A DNA stretch of 64,000 nt, taken from contig NZ_PTRA01000001.1 of assembly GCF_002943425.1 (NCBI RefSeq), positions 2,604,001 through 2,668,000 on the forward strand. The letters run 5' to 3'. The position numbers and the translations under genes were made by a program. The notes under the pieces are model-generated. The model saw only the letters and a program-made list of their open reading frames with translations, was not told the DNA's origin and did not search any database. Below, piece by piece: positions 45,288-54,694 of this stretch (its first letter is position 1; each line of letters starts with the position of its first letter). This DNA is from Siphonobacter curvatus. GTDB lineage: Bacteria > Bacteroidota > Bacteroidia > Cytophagales > Spirosomataceae.

Positions 45288-46248
45288 ACAAGACCCGGTA
45301 TTGAACGGCTCCGTAGAGTCGCCAGTAAATAGATAAAAAGGGCGTCGCCAGAGCCGACACGAGTGTAGTGGGCAAATGCCGCAGGGGCTGAGCCGTATTT
45401 CGCAATCGCCAGCCCACTAGGATCAGCGTTCCGAGAGCCCAGATCGCAAAAGCTACAGTGCTGACCGTACCCGCTCCCGCCAGTCCACTCCCTAGTCCCA
45501 GCAGAAAACTCACCACAAGGGTATAGTACAATCGCACCAGCGGAGCGTACGTTGGAATGCGTTCGCGGAACAGTTGGGGATGGCGTTTGTACAGGAGGGC
45601 ATCGTAGCGGTTTTTGCTTTCGTCTTTCAAGCAACCCCAACATTTCGCACTTCGAATGGGATGGATAATCACAGCCTGATTGGATTTCACAATCGGAATG
45701 CCGTGCTGAATGAACTTGAATTGCAGGTCGCTGTCTTCTCGCCAGGCCCGGTCGAACTGCTCTTCTAGTCCACCCACCTGCTCCAGCAACGAGCGGATAC
45801 AGGCACAGTTGGCCGTAACGAACTCAGCCGTTTCCAGCAGAGCCGTCGTGCGGTCGTAATCCGTGGGAGCTTCTGAAAGTGGTACGACTACCCGGCCCGT
45901 AATCACCTGGGCTCCCTGAGCAAAGGCATCAAGTAGTACGTTCAGCCAGTTGGAATCGGGTATACAGTCGTCATCGGTAAAGGCCACGTAGGGCGAGCGG
46001 GCTTGCTGCCAGCCCCGGTTTCGGGCAGCGGCCGGACCACGACGCTGGGGCTGTCCATAATACCGAATCCGTACGTTGGTATGAGCAGCGATGCTCAACA
46101 CCTGCACCCGCGTGGAAATGTCGTTGTCATCATCCACCACCAGAATTTCGTACGCCGCTGGGTCCAGCGTCTGGTGGGTTAACGCTTGCAGGCACCGCTT
46201 CAGTAGTTCGGGTCGACGGAACGTGGGAATGATTACGGAAAGTTGCAT
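45280..46248 (-). CDS. family 2 glycosyltransferase with C-terminal membrane segment
   Basis: A 322-residue GT2 enzyme: LSVIIPTFRRPELLKRCL, VVDDDND, and DxD motif VAFTDDDCIPD. The C-terminal 80 residues hold two hydrophobic segments (LYYTLVVSFLLGLGSGLAGA and VAFAIWALGTLILVGW), so it is anchored in the inner membrane. It follows the structured spacer after the carbamoyltransferase gene. Confidence 0.88.
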   Translation of the reverse strand: MQLSVIIPTFRRPELLKRCLQALTHQTLDPAAYEILVVDDDNDISTRVQVLSIAAHTNVRIRYYGQPQRRGPAAARNRGWQQARSPYVAFTDDDCIPDSNWLNVLLDAFAQGAQVITGRVVVPLSEAPTDYDRTTALLETAEFVTANCACIRSLLEQVGGLEEQFDRAWREDSDLQFKFIQHGIPIVKSNQAVIIHPIRSAKCWGCLKDESKNRYDALLYKRHPQLFRERIPTYAPLVRLYYTLVVSFLLGLGSGLAGAGTVSTVAFAIWALGTLILVGWRLRNTAQPLRHLPTTLVSALATPFLSIYWRLYGAVQYRVLYA

Positions 46249-46266
46249 CTCAGTTTTTCAGTTTGC

Positions 46267-46377
46267 AGTTTTCGGTCTTCAGTTTACAGTTGTTTGCTTA
46301 CTCACCTGCTCGTTCCGATTATAAATCGGGGTGAGCAGAGCTCATTACTGAAAATTGTAAACGGAGGACTGAAAACT
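46267..46377. repeat. nested imperfect inverted repeats in the glycan operon
   Basis: An outer pair of arms (46267-46291 and about 46353-46377) rich in CAGTTT/AAACTG units pairs at roughly 22 of 26 positions. Inside lies CTGCTC (46306-46311) / GAGCAG (46333-46338), enclosing CCGATT / AATCGG around a 3-nt loop. The right outer arm encodes the last residues and stop of the carbamoyltransferase. It can fold into a single long hairpin in RNA and may tune expression or mRNA processing between the two genes. Confidence 0.6.
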
Positions 46378-48108
46378 CACCTCCGCAGTTTTGGGATTCT
46401 TTTCGAGCATGAAACTGCCAATAATCAAAGCATCGAGCGGAGACGTCCAGAACGATTCTACAGCGTCGCGGGGAGAGCACACTACGGGTTCCCCACGCGT
46501 ATTGAACGAAGTATTGACCAGGATGGGCACGCCCGTTTTTTCGTAAAACGACTTGATCAGGTTATAGTAAGCCGGATTCTGCTGCGGATTGATGGTTTGT
46601 ACCCGAGCTGTGCCGTCGGTGTGCGTTACGGCGGGAATGGCGTCTACTTTTTCCTCGCGGACATCGTTTACAAACAACATAAACGGTGATTTTCGGGAAT
46701 TGATAAACCAGGCGTCGGCTTCTTCTTCCAGTACTACCGGGGCTACGGGACGGAAATCTTCCCGGTCTTTCAGGTCATTGAGGCGAGCCTGCATTTCCGC
46801 CGGGAACGGAGCCGCCAACAACGACCGGGCCCCCAGGGCACGCGGACCAAATTCCATCCCCTGCTGGAACCAGCCGATGATGTTTCCTTCGGCCAGATAC
46901 TCGGCTACTTCTTCCGCTACGTTGTCCAGGCGGCGGTAAGGGAGTTTCGACCATTGCAGAAACTGCTCGATTTCCTCGTCCGAATAGCTGGGACCGAGGT
47001 ATACGTGTTCCATTTCGTAGTTCCGCTCCTCGGTTTTGCGTTGCTGGGCATCAATCCACATCGCCGCTCCCAGAGCCGTACCGGCATCCCCAGCGGCGGG
47101 TTGTACCCAGATGTTTTTGAATGGACCGCGATCCCGCAGACGAGCGTTCATCACGCAGTTTAGAGCGACTCCACCGGCTAGACATACCGAATCCGCTTTC
47201 GTCTTTTCGTACAAAAACTGGAGCAATTCGAGTACCGTCTCTTCCAGCACTACCTGCACCGAATGAGCAATGTCGTAATGCATCTGCTCCAGTGGGCCAC
47301 CCTTCTCGCGGGCCGGACCAAACGTGGCTTCCAAGTTGAGTGGATCGATGGTGTACTGACCCTCTTCTTTTAAATGAATCAGGCCCTTGAAATAATCTTT
47401 GTAGACGGGATTACCAAACGAAGCCAGGGCCATCACCTTGTACTCATCCGACGAGTGCAAAAAGCCGAGATAGGTAGTCATCTGCTCGTACATCAGTCCC
47501 AGGGAATGCGGCATGGTTACCTCCCCGAGCAGGGTCATCTGATTGCCCTGCCCGTGCCAGTAACTCGTCGTAGCCACCTCCCCGCGACCATCCAACACCA
47601 GTACCGCCGCGTTTGTATACGGACTGGGCAGGAAGGCACTCGCCGCGTGGGATAAATGGTGATTGGTAAAATGCCACTGGTACGGTCCCAGTCGGGAAGC
47701 TCCTTTGAATCGGGCCGCCAAGTGCAGCGGTACGCCATCCACCAAATGCCCCGGAGCATTAACGATGGACGACAAAAACAGCGAATCCCAGGGATTAGTC
47801 CAGTTACCCGTCGAAGCCGTGGGTTTCAGCGGAATCTGTAACGTTTCGGCCTGTGACTGCTCCCCTAGCTGCATATACGGATCAAACGAATAGGCGATGT
47901 GATCCACTTCGGCCAGCGTGATTCCGGCTTTTTTCAGACAGAAATCAATGGCATGATACGGCAGTTCGTACGTAGAAAAAGGAATGGGCCGTTTGCCGTG
48001 TTTAATGTGCGTAAAGCGTTCTTCTTCGGCGGCGGCCAGCACTACTCCGTCTTTGACGAGAGCAGCGGCCGGATCGTGAAACGCAGCGTTGATTCCTAGC
48101 GTGTACAT
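46345..48108 (-). CDS. carbamoyltransferase (NodU/CmcH family)
   Basis: A 587-residue enzyme that transfers a carbamoyl group from carbamoyl phosphate through carbamoyl-AMP to a hydroxyl, here probably on a sugar. The Kae1-like N-terminal domain has LGINAAFHDPAAALV and the metal-binding NHHLSHAASAFLPSP; CLAGGVALNCVMNARL and the C-terminal domain motif MEFGPRALGARSLLA are diagnostic. The last ten or so residues (SFQSSVYNFQ) come from the repeat described at 46267-46377 and are probably not part of the fold. Between a GT9 and two GT2 genes, so it decorates this cluster's glycan. Confidence 0.93.
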   Translation of the reverse strand: MYTLGINAAFHDPAAALVKDGVVLAAAEEERFTHIKHGKRPIPFSTYELPYHAIDFCLKKAGITLAEVDHIAYSFDPYMQLGEQSQAETLQIPLKPTASTGNWTNPWDSLFLSSIVNAPGHLVDGVPLHLAARFKGASRLGPYQWHFTNHHLSHAASAFLPSPYTNAAVLVLDGRGEVATTSYWHGQGNQMTLLGEVTMPHSLGLMYEQMTTYLGFLHSSDEYKVMALASFGNPVYKDYFKGLIHLKEEGQYTIDPLNLEATFGPAREKGGPLEQMHYDIAHSVQVVLEETVLELLQFLYEKTKADSVCLAGGVALNCVMNARLRDRGPFKNIWVQPAAGDAGTALGAAMWIDAQQRKTEERNYEMEHVYLGPSYSDEEIEQFLQWSKLPYRRLDNVAEEVAEYLAEGNIIGWFQQGMEFGPRALGARSLLAAPFPAEMQARLNDLKDREDFRPVAPVVLEEEADAWFINSRKSPFMLFVNDVREEKVDAIPAVTHTDGTARVQTINPQQNPAYYNLIKSFYEKTGVPILVNTSFNTRGEPVVCSPRDAVESFWTSPLDALIIGSFMLEKNPKTAEVSFQSSVYNFQ

Positions 48109-48146
48109 GGATTAAAAATGGGTTTAGATGGATTGAGTCGCTGCGG

Positions 48147-49229
48147 TTATACCGCCTTTTCTACGGGACGCATTACAGCCCGTACCGACTCGACAATTCG
48201 TTGGGGCGAGGCCTTCGGCTCGGCTGTACCGGGAAACTGCTGTAATAGCACGTTTCGGGAACGTAGGGCTTCGGGCACTTCGAAATACAATACCCGGTTT
48301 TCGACCAGCCAGGGCGTATGCTGCGGGTTGGTCATGGCGTACAAAACCACCACTGGCGTCCCGAGGGCGGCGGCGATGTGTACCGGCCCCGTATTGTTGG
48401 AAACCAGCACCGGAGCCTCGGCCATCAAGGCGATAAACCATTCGAGCGATAGATCACCCGCTAGGGCAAAAGCCCGGTTACCCAGGGTTTGCTGTAAGGT
48501 GGCGACGTAGTTTTTTTCGGAAGCGTTTCCCGTCAACACCACCTGAAAAGCTTGCTCCTGAATAAGTTCCTGACAGGCTTCCAGATAGCCTTCAGCCGGA
48601 TAGCGACGTTTCTCTTCACTGACCCCGGCGTGCAGCACCAGCCAGGGTTTGTCGCGATGCAGACCGATTTGATCCAGATACGCCCGAACCCGTGGTCGGA
48701 CGTTTCCACTAACGCTAACCGATAAACGTTGATTTTCGGTAATGCATCCAATCCGGGCGACCAGATGCAGTTGCCGTTCTACTTCGTGACGGGTGGCGTA
48801 CAGAATTTCAGGATCCGGTACCCAATCCGACATTAGCTGATAAGGATTTTCCCGGCAGTAGCCCAGCAATCGCGGGATACTCGCCAGGTAACAGATCAGA
48901 GCGGTCGGCAATGGATTTTGACTCTGTACAGTAAAGAGAATGGCTCCGTCGAAATTCCTTGCTTTCAATTGCTGCACCAGATCGTTTACGGCCGTGGAAG
49001 CTTCCCCCGAAGCCCCTTTCATCCACGGAACATCGAAGGTCATCACCTCATCAACCTCGGGAATAAACGAAGCAATGGCCGCCCCTACGGAGGAAGTCAG
49101 CAAGGTGAGCCGAACCTGTGGGAGCCCTTCTTTCAGGGCCCGAAACGCGGGCGTCGTCATCAGCACATCGCCCATGTTATCCAGCCGGATGCACAACAAG
49201 TTGCGAGCGTTTTGCCACGTCTTTGTCAT
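48147..49229 (-). CDS. family 9 glycosyltransferase (heptosyltransferase-like)
   Basis: A 360-residue GT-B enzyme of the heptosyltransferase family: NLLCIRLDNMGDVLMTTPAFRAL with the GD motif, WLVLHAGVSEEKRRYPAEGY, and the donor loop LVSNNTGPVHIAAALGTPVVVLY. It starts 9 nt after the GT4-GmhB fusion, supporting a shared heptose-type donor pathway. Second GT9 of the operon. Confidence 0.92.
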   Translation of the reverse strand: MTKTWQNARNLLCIRLDNMGDVLMTTPAFRALKEGLPQVRLTLLTSSVGAAIASFIPEVDEVMTFDVPWMKGASGEASTAVNDLVQQLKARNFDGAILFTVQSQNPLPTALICYLASIPRLLGYCRENPYQLMSDWVPDPEILYATRHEVERQLHLVARIGCITENQRLSVSVSGNVRPRVRAYLDQIGLHRDKPWLVLHAGVSEEKRRYPAEGYLEACQELIQEQAFQVVLTGNASEKNYVATLQQTLGNRAFALAGDLSLEWFIALMAEAPVLVSNNTGPVHIAAALGTPVVVLYAMTNPQHTPWLVENRVLYFEVPEALRSRNVLLQQFPGTAEPKASPQRIVESVRAVMRPVEKAV

Positions 49230-49238
49230 AGCCTTGTC

Positions 49239-51101
49239 CTACGCTTGAATGGGTCGTTGCAGCAGTCGCGGTGCCACCGGAATCACGACTGGATTCAGGA
49301 TGCTATCGGCCATTTCTTTCAGGGATTGAACCGTGTGCGTAGGCGTCCGGAATTCCCCCGGCACCCATTCGGTTTCGTTGCCGTTGTTGATGAGTACGGT
49401 CCGACAACCCGCCCGGCGGCCCGCCTCAATGTCGTTGAGAATATCGCCCACCATCCAGGATTCGGACAGGTGAATGCCGTGTTGCTGGGCCGCTTCCAGA
49501 ATCATTCCTGGCAAGGGTTTTCGGCAGGTACAGTCAATGGCGTACGAAGGTACCGAACCCTGCGGCGAATGCGGGCAATAGTAAAATCCGCTCAGTTGCA
49601 CGCCCCAGGGCAGTAACAGTTCACGAATGCGACTTTCCACGCCCGTCAAGGCCTCTTCCTGAAAAAATCCCTTCGCCACACCCGACTGATTCGAAACTAC
49701 AAAAATCTGGTATCCGGCCCGCTGGAGGCGAGCCAAAGCTTCTCCCGCGTCAGGGTACAGGCGGATTTTTCGGGGGTCAACGTTGTAAGGAATATCGGGA
49801 ATGAGCGTTCCATCTTTGTCGAGAAAAATAGCCTTCTGACTGCGACGATACGGACGAAAGGTCGGCAGAGCGTACTGTTCGTACAATTGAGCCGTTTGCC
49901 GGGCTACTTTTTCCCAGGTAAACTGAGCGTGTACGTTTTGTAAAGCCTTTTCTTTTAGTGAAGTAGACAGTATTTTATCCGACAAGACCTCGTTTAATTT
50001 TTCGGCCAGAGCCTCGGGATCTTTGGGTGGTACCAGCAGGCCGGTTTCGCCGTCGGTGATGGTGTACTTGATGCCACCCACATTGGCTCCAATGACCGGA
50101 GCACCCGAGGCCATGGCTTCCAGCGGCGTAATACCGAAGGGTTCGTACCAGGGCGTGGTTACGAAGACATCCGAAGCACTGTAATAATACCGAAGCAGAG
50201 CCCGGTCTTTCCGGCCCACAAAGGTTACCAAATCGGCAATTCCTTCGGTTTCCGCCAGTTGCTGTAACCGACCAATTTCGGGCGTGATGACCGGATCGGG
50301 CACATCCGATTCCCCGCCCACAATGACCAGACGAGCCTGCTGACCGTACTGCTTTTTCAGGCGAGCCAGAGCTTCGATGACGGTAGCCACTCCCTTCCGT
50401 GGCACCATCCGGCCTAATTGTAAAATGATTTTCTCGTCGGCGGGAAGGCCTACTTTAGCCCGTGCCCGCTTTTGATCGGTGATGAAAAATTCGCCGGGGT
50501 TAAAGCCATTCGGGATAATCGTTAGCTTATTCGGATCGGCGTTGTACAGCGTCAGCAGATCGTCGCGGTCCTGCGGGCACAGAGCAATCACCTGATCGGC
50601 TTCACGAATGACCCAGTCTTCCAGATCAAACCGTAAAGCGGGAAATTTATCGCTATCGCCCTGAATGAGTCGCCGGACTTTTCCCAAGGCATGGAAAGTA
50701 ATGACAAAGGGAATACCAAGCATTTTTTTCAAATCAGCGGCGACCATTGCTGACAGAAAGAAATGGGCATGAACGAGTCGGTACGGATGCCCTTCGCGTT
50801 TGGAAAAACGTAGTACCTCCGCCGTAAACTCCGGCATGTAGGGTAAAAAATCTTCTTTCGGCAGAAAGGTCTTCGGGCCCGCTTTTACGTGCACCACCCG
50901 AATTTGCGGTTGCCACTGAATGACCTGCGGCAGCTTTTCATCCGCCCAGCGGGTAAAGATGTCAATGGTATAACCCAGATCCGCCAGGTGCTGAGCCAGC
51001 TCGGCTACGGCGATATTCTGCCCTCCGGCATCCACGCCGCCGCAAATGGCCAATGGAGAAGCATGGTCACTGATGAGTGCAATTCTGTACTTAGGTTCCA
51101 T
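49239..51101 (-). CDS. fusion of family 4 glycosyltransferase and GmhB-like HAD phosphatase
   Basis: A 620-residue two-part enzyme. Residues 1 to about 415 form a GT4 of sucrose-phosphate-synthase/MshA type (GGVDAGGQNIAVAELAQ at 21-37; E-x7-E in YEPFGITPLEAM, E320 and E328). Residues about 422-600 are a HAD-IIIA phosphatase like GmhB, which removes the 7-phosphate from heptose-1,7-bisphosphate: nucleophile D428 and D430 in DKDGT, VSNQSG, zinc ligands C509, H511, C524, C526, and GDILNDIEAG with D553. The ATG at 51101 is chosen since the GT fold starts there; a start at 51143 would add 14 residues. First gene of the operon. Confidence 0.92.
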   Translation of the reverse strand: MEPKYRIALISDHASPLAICGGVDAGGQNIAVAELAQHLADLGYTIDIFTRWADEKLPQVIQWQPQIRVVHVKAGPKTFLPKEDFLPYMPEFTAEVLRFSKREGHPYRLVHAHFFLSAMVAADLKKMLGIPFVITFHALGKVRRLIQGDSDKFPALRFDLEDWVIREADQVIALCPQDRDDLLTLYNADPNKLTIIPNGFNPGEFFITDQKRARAKVGLPADEKIILQLGRMVPRKGVATVIEALARLKKQYGQQARLVIVGGESDVPDPVITPEIGRLQQLAETEGIADLVTFVGRKDRALLRYYYSASDVFVTTPWYEPFGITPLEAMASGAPVIGANVGGIKYTITDGETGLLVPPKDPEALAEKLNEVLSDKILSTSLKEKALQNVHAQFTWEKVARQTAQLYEQYALPTFRPYRRSQKAIFLDKDGTLIPDIPYNVDPRKIRLYPDAGEALARLQRAGYQIFVVSNQSGVAKGFFQEEALTGVESRIRELLLPWGVQLSGFYYCPHSPQGSVPSYAIDCTCRKPLPGMILEAAQQHGIHLSESWMVGDILNDIEAGRRAGCRTVLINNGNETEWVPGEFRTPTHTVQSLKEMADSILNPVVIPVAPRLLQRPIQA

Positions 51102-52215
51102 AAATGCGAGCAGGAGTTGGTACGAAAAACCTTCCAAAAGCAAATCCCGGCGGGCGACTTACTTCTTAGAATTACTTGTATAAAAATCGGTTTTATCAGA
51201 CAGGGTTTACTTCGAAAAAGACCCATACCATCTCCTAAATTACTTCTTGCACTTACGCTTCATAAGTACCAATTTTACTTCTCAATAACCCTACAATTAC
51301 TTTCCCAAATACTGGAAAAATAGAATAGTTAAGTTTACCATTTTACTAAATTACAATCTCAAAAACAGTTAATACCCCTAAAGATAAGCCCGATAAAGGT
51401 TCACCTCTATCATTGCAATACTTAGCTATAAATAGCTCGTATTCTTCGAATACTTATACATCTTTCACTTTTATAAAAAGGGGTCACATACCTAAAATTT
51501 ACGTCAAATTTTAATCTCAATTTTAGATTTGAGCCTACATAGTCCTTGAATTTGGATTTTATAAGCAGCAGTAAATTTTAAAAAATAGTAATAAAGAAGA
51601 AGTTATCTTATCCGTTACTTACGGTTTGTATTAAACGTGAGCAGATCATATACCCATAGATTTAGGGTGATTTCAGAATAGTTTTAGAGGTCTGTAGACT
51701 ACAGTCAACAGAATGAGGAATATGTGTTTGATAAAGAGATTTTAATTACTCAAAAAGCATTATATTTCTTCCCTATCATAAAAATAAAAATCTTTTTAAT
51801 TCACCCTTATAATTTGTTTATAATTCTTAATAATCTACATTAATAGCTATAAAACTCCTAATTTTAATAATAAATAAACCCGTTAAATTTAAGGGGTATC
51901 ACAACAAATATTTACTGTTAGTACTGTATTCTAATAGAAAAGTTAATTAAAAACCACACAACTTATTATAAGACAATTTCAAGATAAATTTTAATTTTTA
52001 TAGTTAGAGTCATTTTTAGACCAGTGAGCGAATTTTTGAAACCACTCCTACCTTAGTGTACAATTTCTTTACACTTCGCTGGAGCGTACAGACCGACCAA
52101 CCCACTTTTCGTACATTCCACACGATATTTTGAGAATATTTGAACCCAAAGTCAAAAGTTTAGATTATATACTTCAATACTAACTCCTTGTTTACGTACT
52201 AATCATCCATATCGT
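51102..52215. other. 1.1-kb gene-free, very AT-rich region
   Basis: No frame longer than about 60 codons with coding character is present on either strand, and base composition is far more AT-rich than either flank. It carries small hairpins (for example GTATTC/GAATAC at 51439-51453) and the promoters of both divergent flanking genes must lie inside, though no clear TAnnTTTG box was placed. No repeat family, tRNA or mobile-element signature was recognised. Confidence 0.6.
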
Positions 52216-54597
52216 ATGGATACGACTGCTATACCCCCTGAAGTAGCCGAGTTTCCGGTACAGTTCAGGTTATCCTTTAAACCCTTTATTGCGTACTTAC
52301 AGCAGCAAAAGGGTTCTACGTCCACGAGTGCTGCCCGCTCGCACGTATTTGATTACTTACTTCAACAATTTACGCCACTCATTTCCGAAGATTCTATTGA
52401 CGAAACGTATACGCCACAGCAATTGGAAGACATGGCTCAGCTACTCAAGCTGAGCGTATTACCCTTATTGAGTAACGAAAAGGAAATACCCTATGGCTTT
52501 GGATTGCCGATTCCGCTAGACTTGTTTCATGCTTCGGATTCATTCAACGCTCTTTTGCATACGTTTGAAGGGCTGGAGATGGACGAGGCTCATAATCACA
52601 AAGAGAAGCTACGGTTTCTGTACCAGCTGATTCTGAATAAGTGCTACGGCGTTCATTTTATCAAGGAGCTTACGCCTTCGCTGTCGTTTCAGCGAGTCGT
52701 CAATGGCGTTACGAAATTCTATCGTTTAACGATAAACGTCAATTTCGTCGAGCCGCAACACCAGGGCTCTGCCTTGCCGCCTCTACAGCCCGAATGGACG
52801 GAATTCGCTAAAGGTCATCGTACCCTGGATCGCGTACCTTCGCCCCTGTTGCTCGGAGAATTTGTTCTCAAAGGATTTTGCGTTTTTCTGATTGAAGACA
52901 TTACCGAGGAAAAGACTATTCAGCAACTCAAAGAGGTGTTTGTACACTTGCAGAGTGATTCGGAGGAGATGATCTATCGCCGCTTCGAAAAAGCCATGCG
53001 AGATTTGTGTGGGCAACCCGACATCCGGATTGGTCTAATGCCCTTCATCAAAATTAATCAGCAGTACGTTTTTCACCCCGATTTTGGTAGTCGTAGTGTT
53101 GTACTGGCGATGGCCGATTTTGAGAAAACCTGCGGCGAAGCCTGGGTGGAAGGCAGTCAGCAGACCATGCAGGAACGCATTGCCGAGCGACTCGCTCAAC
53201 ACGATTACCCGCACGTTTTCTGTAACCTGAATAAGTTTTCGGAGCCCGAGTTACAGCGGCTGGTCTCTAATGGCCTGCAAAGTTTTATTCTGTATCCCAT
53301 TAAAGCGGCGGATCAGGTCGTAGGCGTGCTCGAAATTGGTAGCCCCAACGCTGATGCTCTGGACGACGAAATTCTCTTCAAGGTCGAACGCGTCATTCCG
53401 CTCGTTCGGGAATTATTACTCTTCCAAATCAGCGAATTCAATAAACGCATTCAACGGCTGATTCGACAAAAATTCACAACCTTGCAACCGGCCGTTGAAT
53501 GGAAATTCAACGAAGTAGCCTGGCAGTATCTGCGGGCTGGTGGCAAAAAACCGGCGGATCGGGAAGCGGCCCGCATTCGTTTTCCCCAAGTATATCCTTT
53601 ATACGGAGCCATCGACATTCGAAATTCGTCACTAGAACGGCACTGGGCCATTCGTACGGACCTGAGCCAGCAATTGGATTCCGTTGCCTCGCTCTTGCAG
53701 GAACCCAGTCTGGATTCCGAGCGATCCCAGCCATTACAGCAGCAAACCCGGTACTGGCGGGAACAGCTACTCGAAGATCTGACGCCCGATACGGAAGAAA
53801 GCATTCTTCTCTTTCTCTCGCAGCAGATTACCCCGTACTTCCGTCGTTTGCAGCTCGATTCCAAAACACTGGAACCGGCCCTTGAATACTACTTCCAGCA
53901 AACCGACCCGCAGACGGGTGATTTCCACCAGGCTTCCCGGAATTACGAACGCAGTCTGGATTGGATCAACGCCGCCGTTAACGGGTATATTGAGCAGGAA
54001 GAACAGCAATTACAGGCCGTTTATCCGCACTATTTTGAAAAATACCGGACTGACGGTATGGAGTACAATATCTACGTGGGGCAGTCGATTTCCCCGCAAA
54101 ACCCCTTCGTAGCTAATGACTTACGGCGGTTACGGTTGTGGCAACTGACGTCGATGGTGGATCTGGCTCAGCTCACGCATCGGTTGTTACCACACCTGCC
54201 GCGACCCCTGCAAACGACGCAGTTGATTCTGGCTCATTCCCAGCCCGTGAACATCAGTTTCCGGGAAGATGAACACCGCTTTGACGTAGAAGGCTCCTAC
54301 AGCATTCGGTACGAAGTCATTAAAAAACGGATTGACAAGGCCCTCGTTCGCGGTACGAACGAACGCCTGACCCAACCCGACCACATTGCCCTAGTCTATA
54401 CCCATCAGCAGGAAATCGCGGATTATCTTCCCTTAATCACTTTATTACAGGAACAGAACCGGATTAGCCCTACATTGGAATACCTCGACCTGGAGCCTTT
54501 GCAGGGCGTTGTCGGACTAAAAGCGATTCGGCTGGCCATTCAGTACGAAGACGCCATCGTAGTATCAGAAAATGAGCTGATGGTCGCTCAATCCTAG
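52216..54597 (+). CDS. large GAF-domain protein of unknown function
   Basis: A 793-residue soluble protein without signal peptide or membrane helix. A GAF-like domain spans about 255-402 (ends LYPIKAADQVVGVLEIGSPN), likely binding a small ligand or cyclic nucleotide. The N-terminal 250 residues and the C-terminal 390, rich in helices and charged residues, match nothing I recognise; no kinase, cyclase, phosphatase or DNA-binding motif is visible. Related proteins exist in other Cytophagales. It precedes the phosphatase-barrel gene on the same strand, separated by a hairpin. Confidence 0.75.
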   Translation: MDTTAIPPEVAEFPVQFRLSFKPFIAYLQQQKGSTSTSAARSHVFDYLLQQFTPLISEDSIDETYTPQQLEDMAQLLKLSVLPLLSNEKEIPYGFGLPIPLDLFHASDSFNALLHTFEGLEMDEAHNHKEKLRFLYQLILNKCYGVHFIKELTPSLSFQRVVNGVTKFYRLTINVNFVEPQHQGSALPPLQPEWTEFAKGHRTLDRVPSPLLLGEFVLKGFCVFLIEDITEEKTIQQLKEVFVHLQSDSEEMIYRRFEKAMRDLCGQPDIRIGLMPFIKINQQYVFHPDFGSRSVVLAMADFEKTCGEAWVEGSQQTMQERIAERLAQHDYPHVFCNLNKFSEPELQRLVSNGLQSFILYPIKAADQVVGVLEIGSPNADALDDEILFKVERVIPLVRELLLFQISEFNKRIQRLIRQKFTTLQPAVEWKFNEVAWQYLRAGGKKPADREAARIRFPQVYPLYGAIDIRNSSLERHWAIRTDLSQQLDSVASLLQEPSLDSERSQPLQQQTRYWREQLLEDLTPDTEESILLFLSQQITPYFRRLQLDSKTLEPALEYYFQQTDPQTGDFHQASRNYERSLDWINAAVNGYIEQEEQQLQAVYPHYFEKYRTDGMEYNIYVGQSISPQNPFVANDLRRLRLWQLTSMVDLAQLTHRLLPHLPRPLQTTQLILAHSQPVNISFREDEHRFDVEGSYSIRYEVIKKRIDKALVRGTNERLTQPDHIALVYTHQQEIADYLPLITLLQEQNRISPTLEYLDLEPLQGVVGLKAIRLAIQYEDAIVVSENELMVAQS

Positions 54598-54616
54598 GTA
54601 GATAAACCGTAGCTTT

Positions 54617-54640
54617 GGCCGTCCCGGATTCGGGACGGCC
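54617..54640 (+). terminator. hairpin after the GAF-protein gene
   Basis: A perfect 10-bp GC-rich stem (GGCCGTCCCG / CGGGACGGCC) with a 4-nt loop, 19 nt after the stop. Only ATTCATT follows, so it is a weak intrinsic terminator or a 3'-end stabiliser. Confidence 0.55.
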
Positions 54641-54694
54641 ATTCATTGCTGACAACGAAGCGGTACCGCCTTTGTGTTTCACCTTTCATCCTTT

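Noticed and set aside
48918-49616. 232-codon plus-strand frame opposite GT9 and the GT4-GmhB fusion
   Set aside because: Spans the junction of two well-supported minus-strand genes and has no recognisable domain.
51439-51453. Small palindromic hairpin GTATTC/GAATAC in the AT-rich gap
   Set aside because: Six-base stems are expected by chance in such AT-rich sequence; no U-tract or conserved context.
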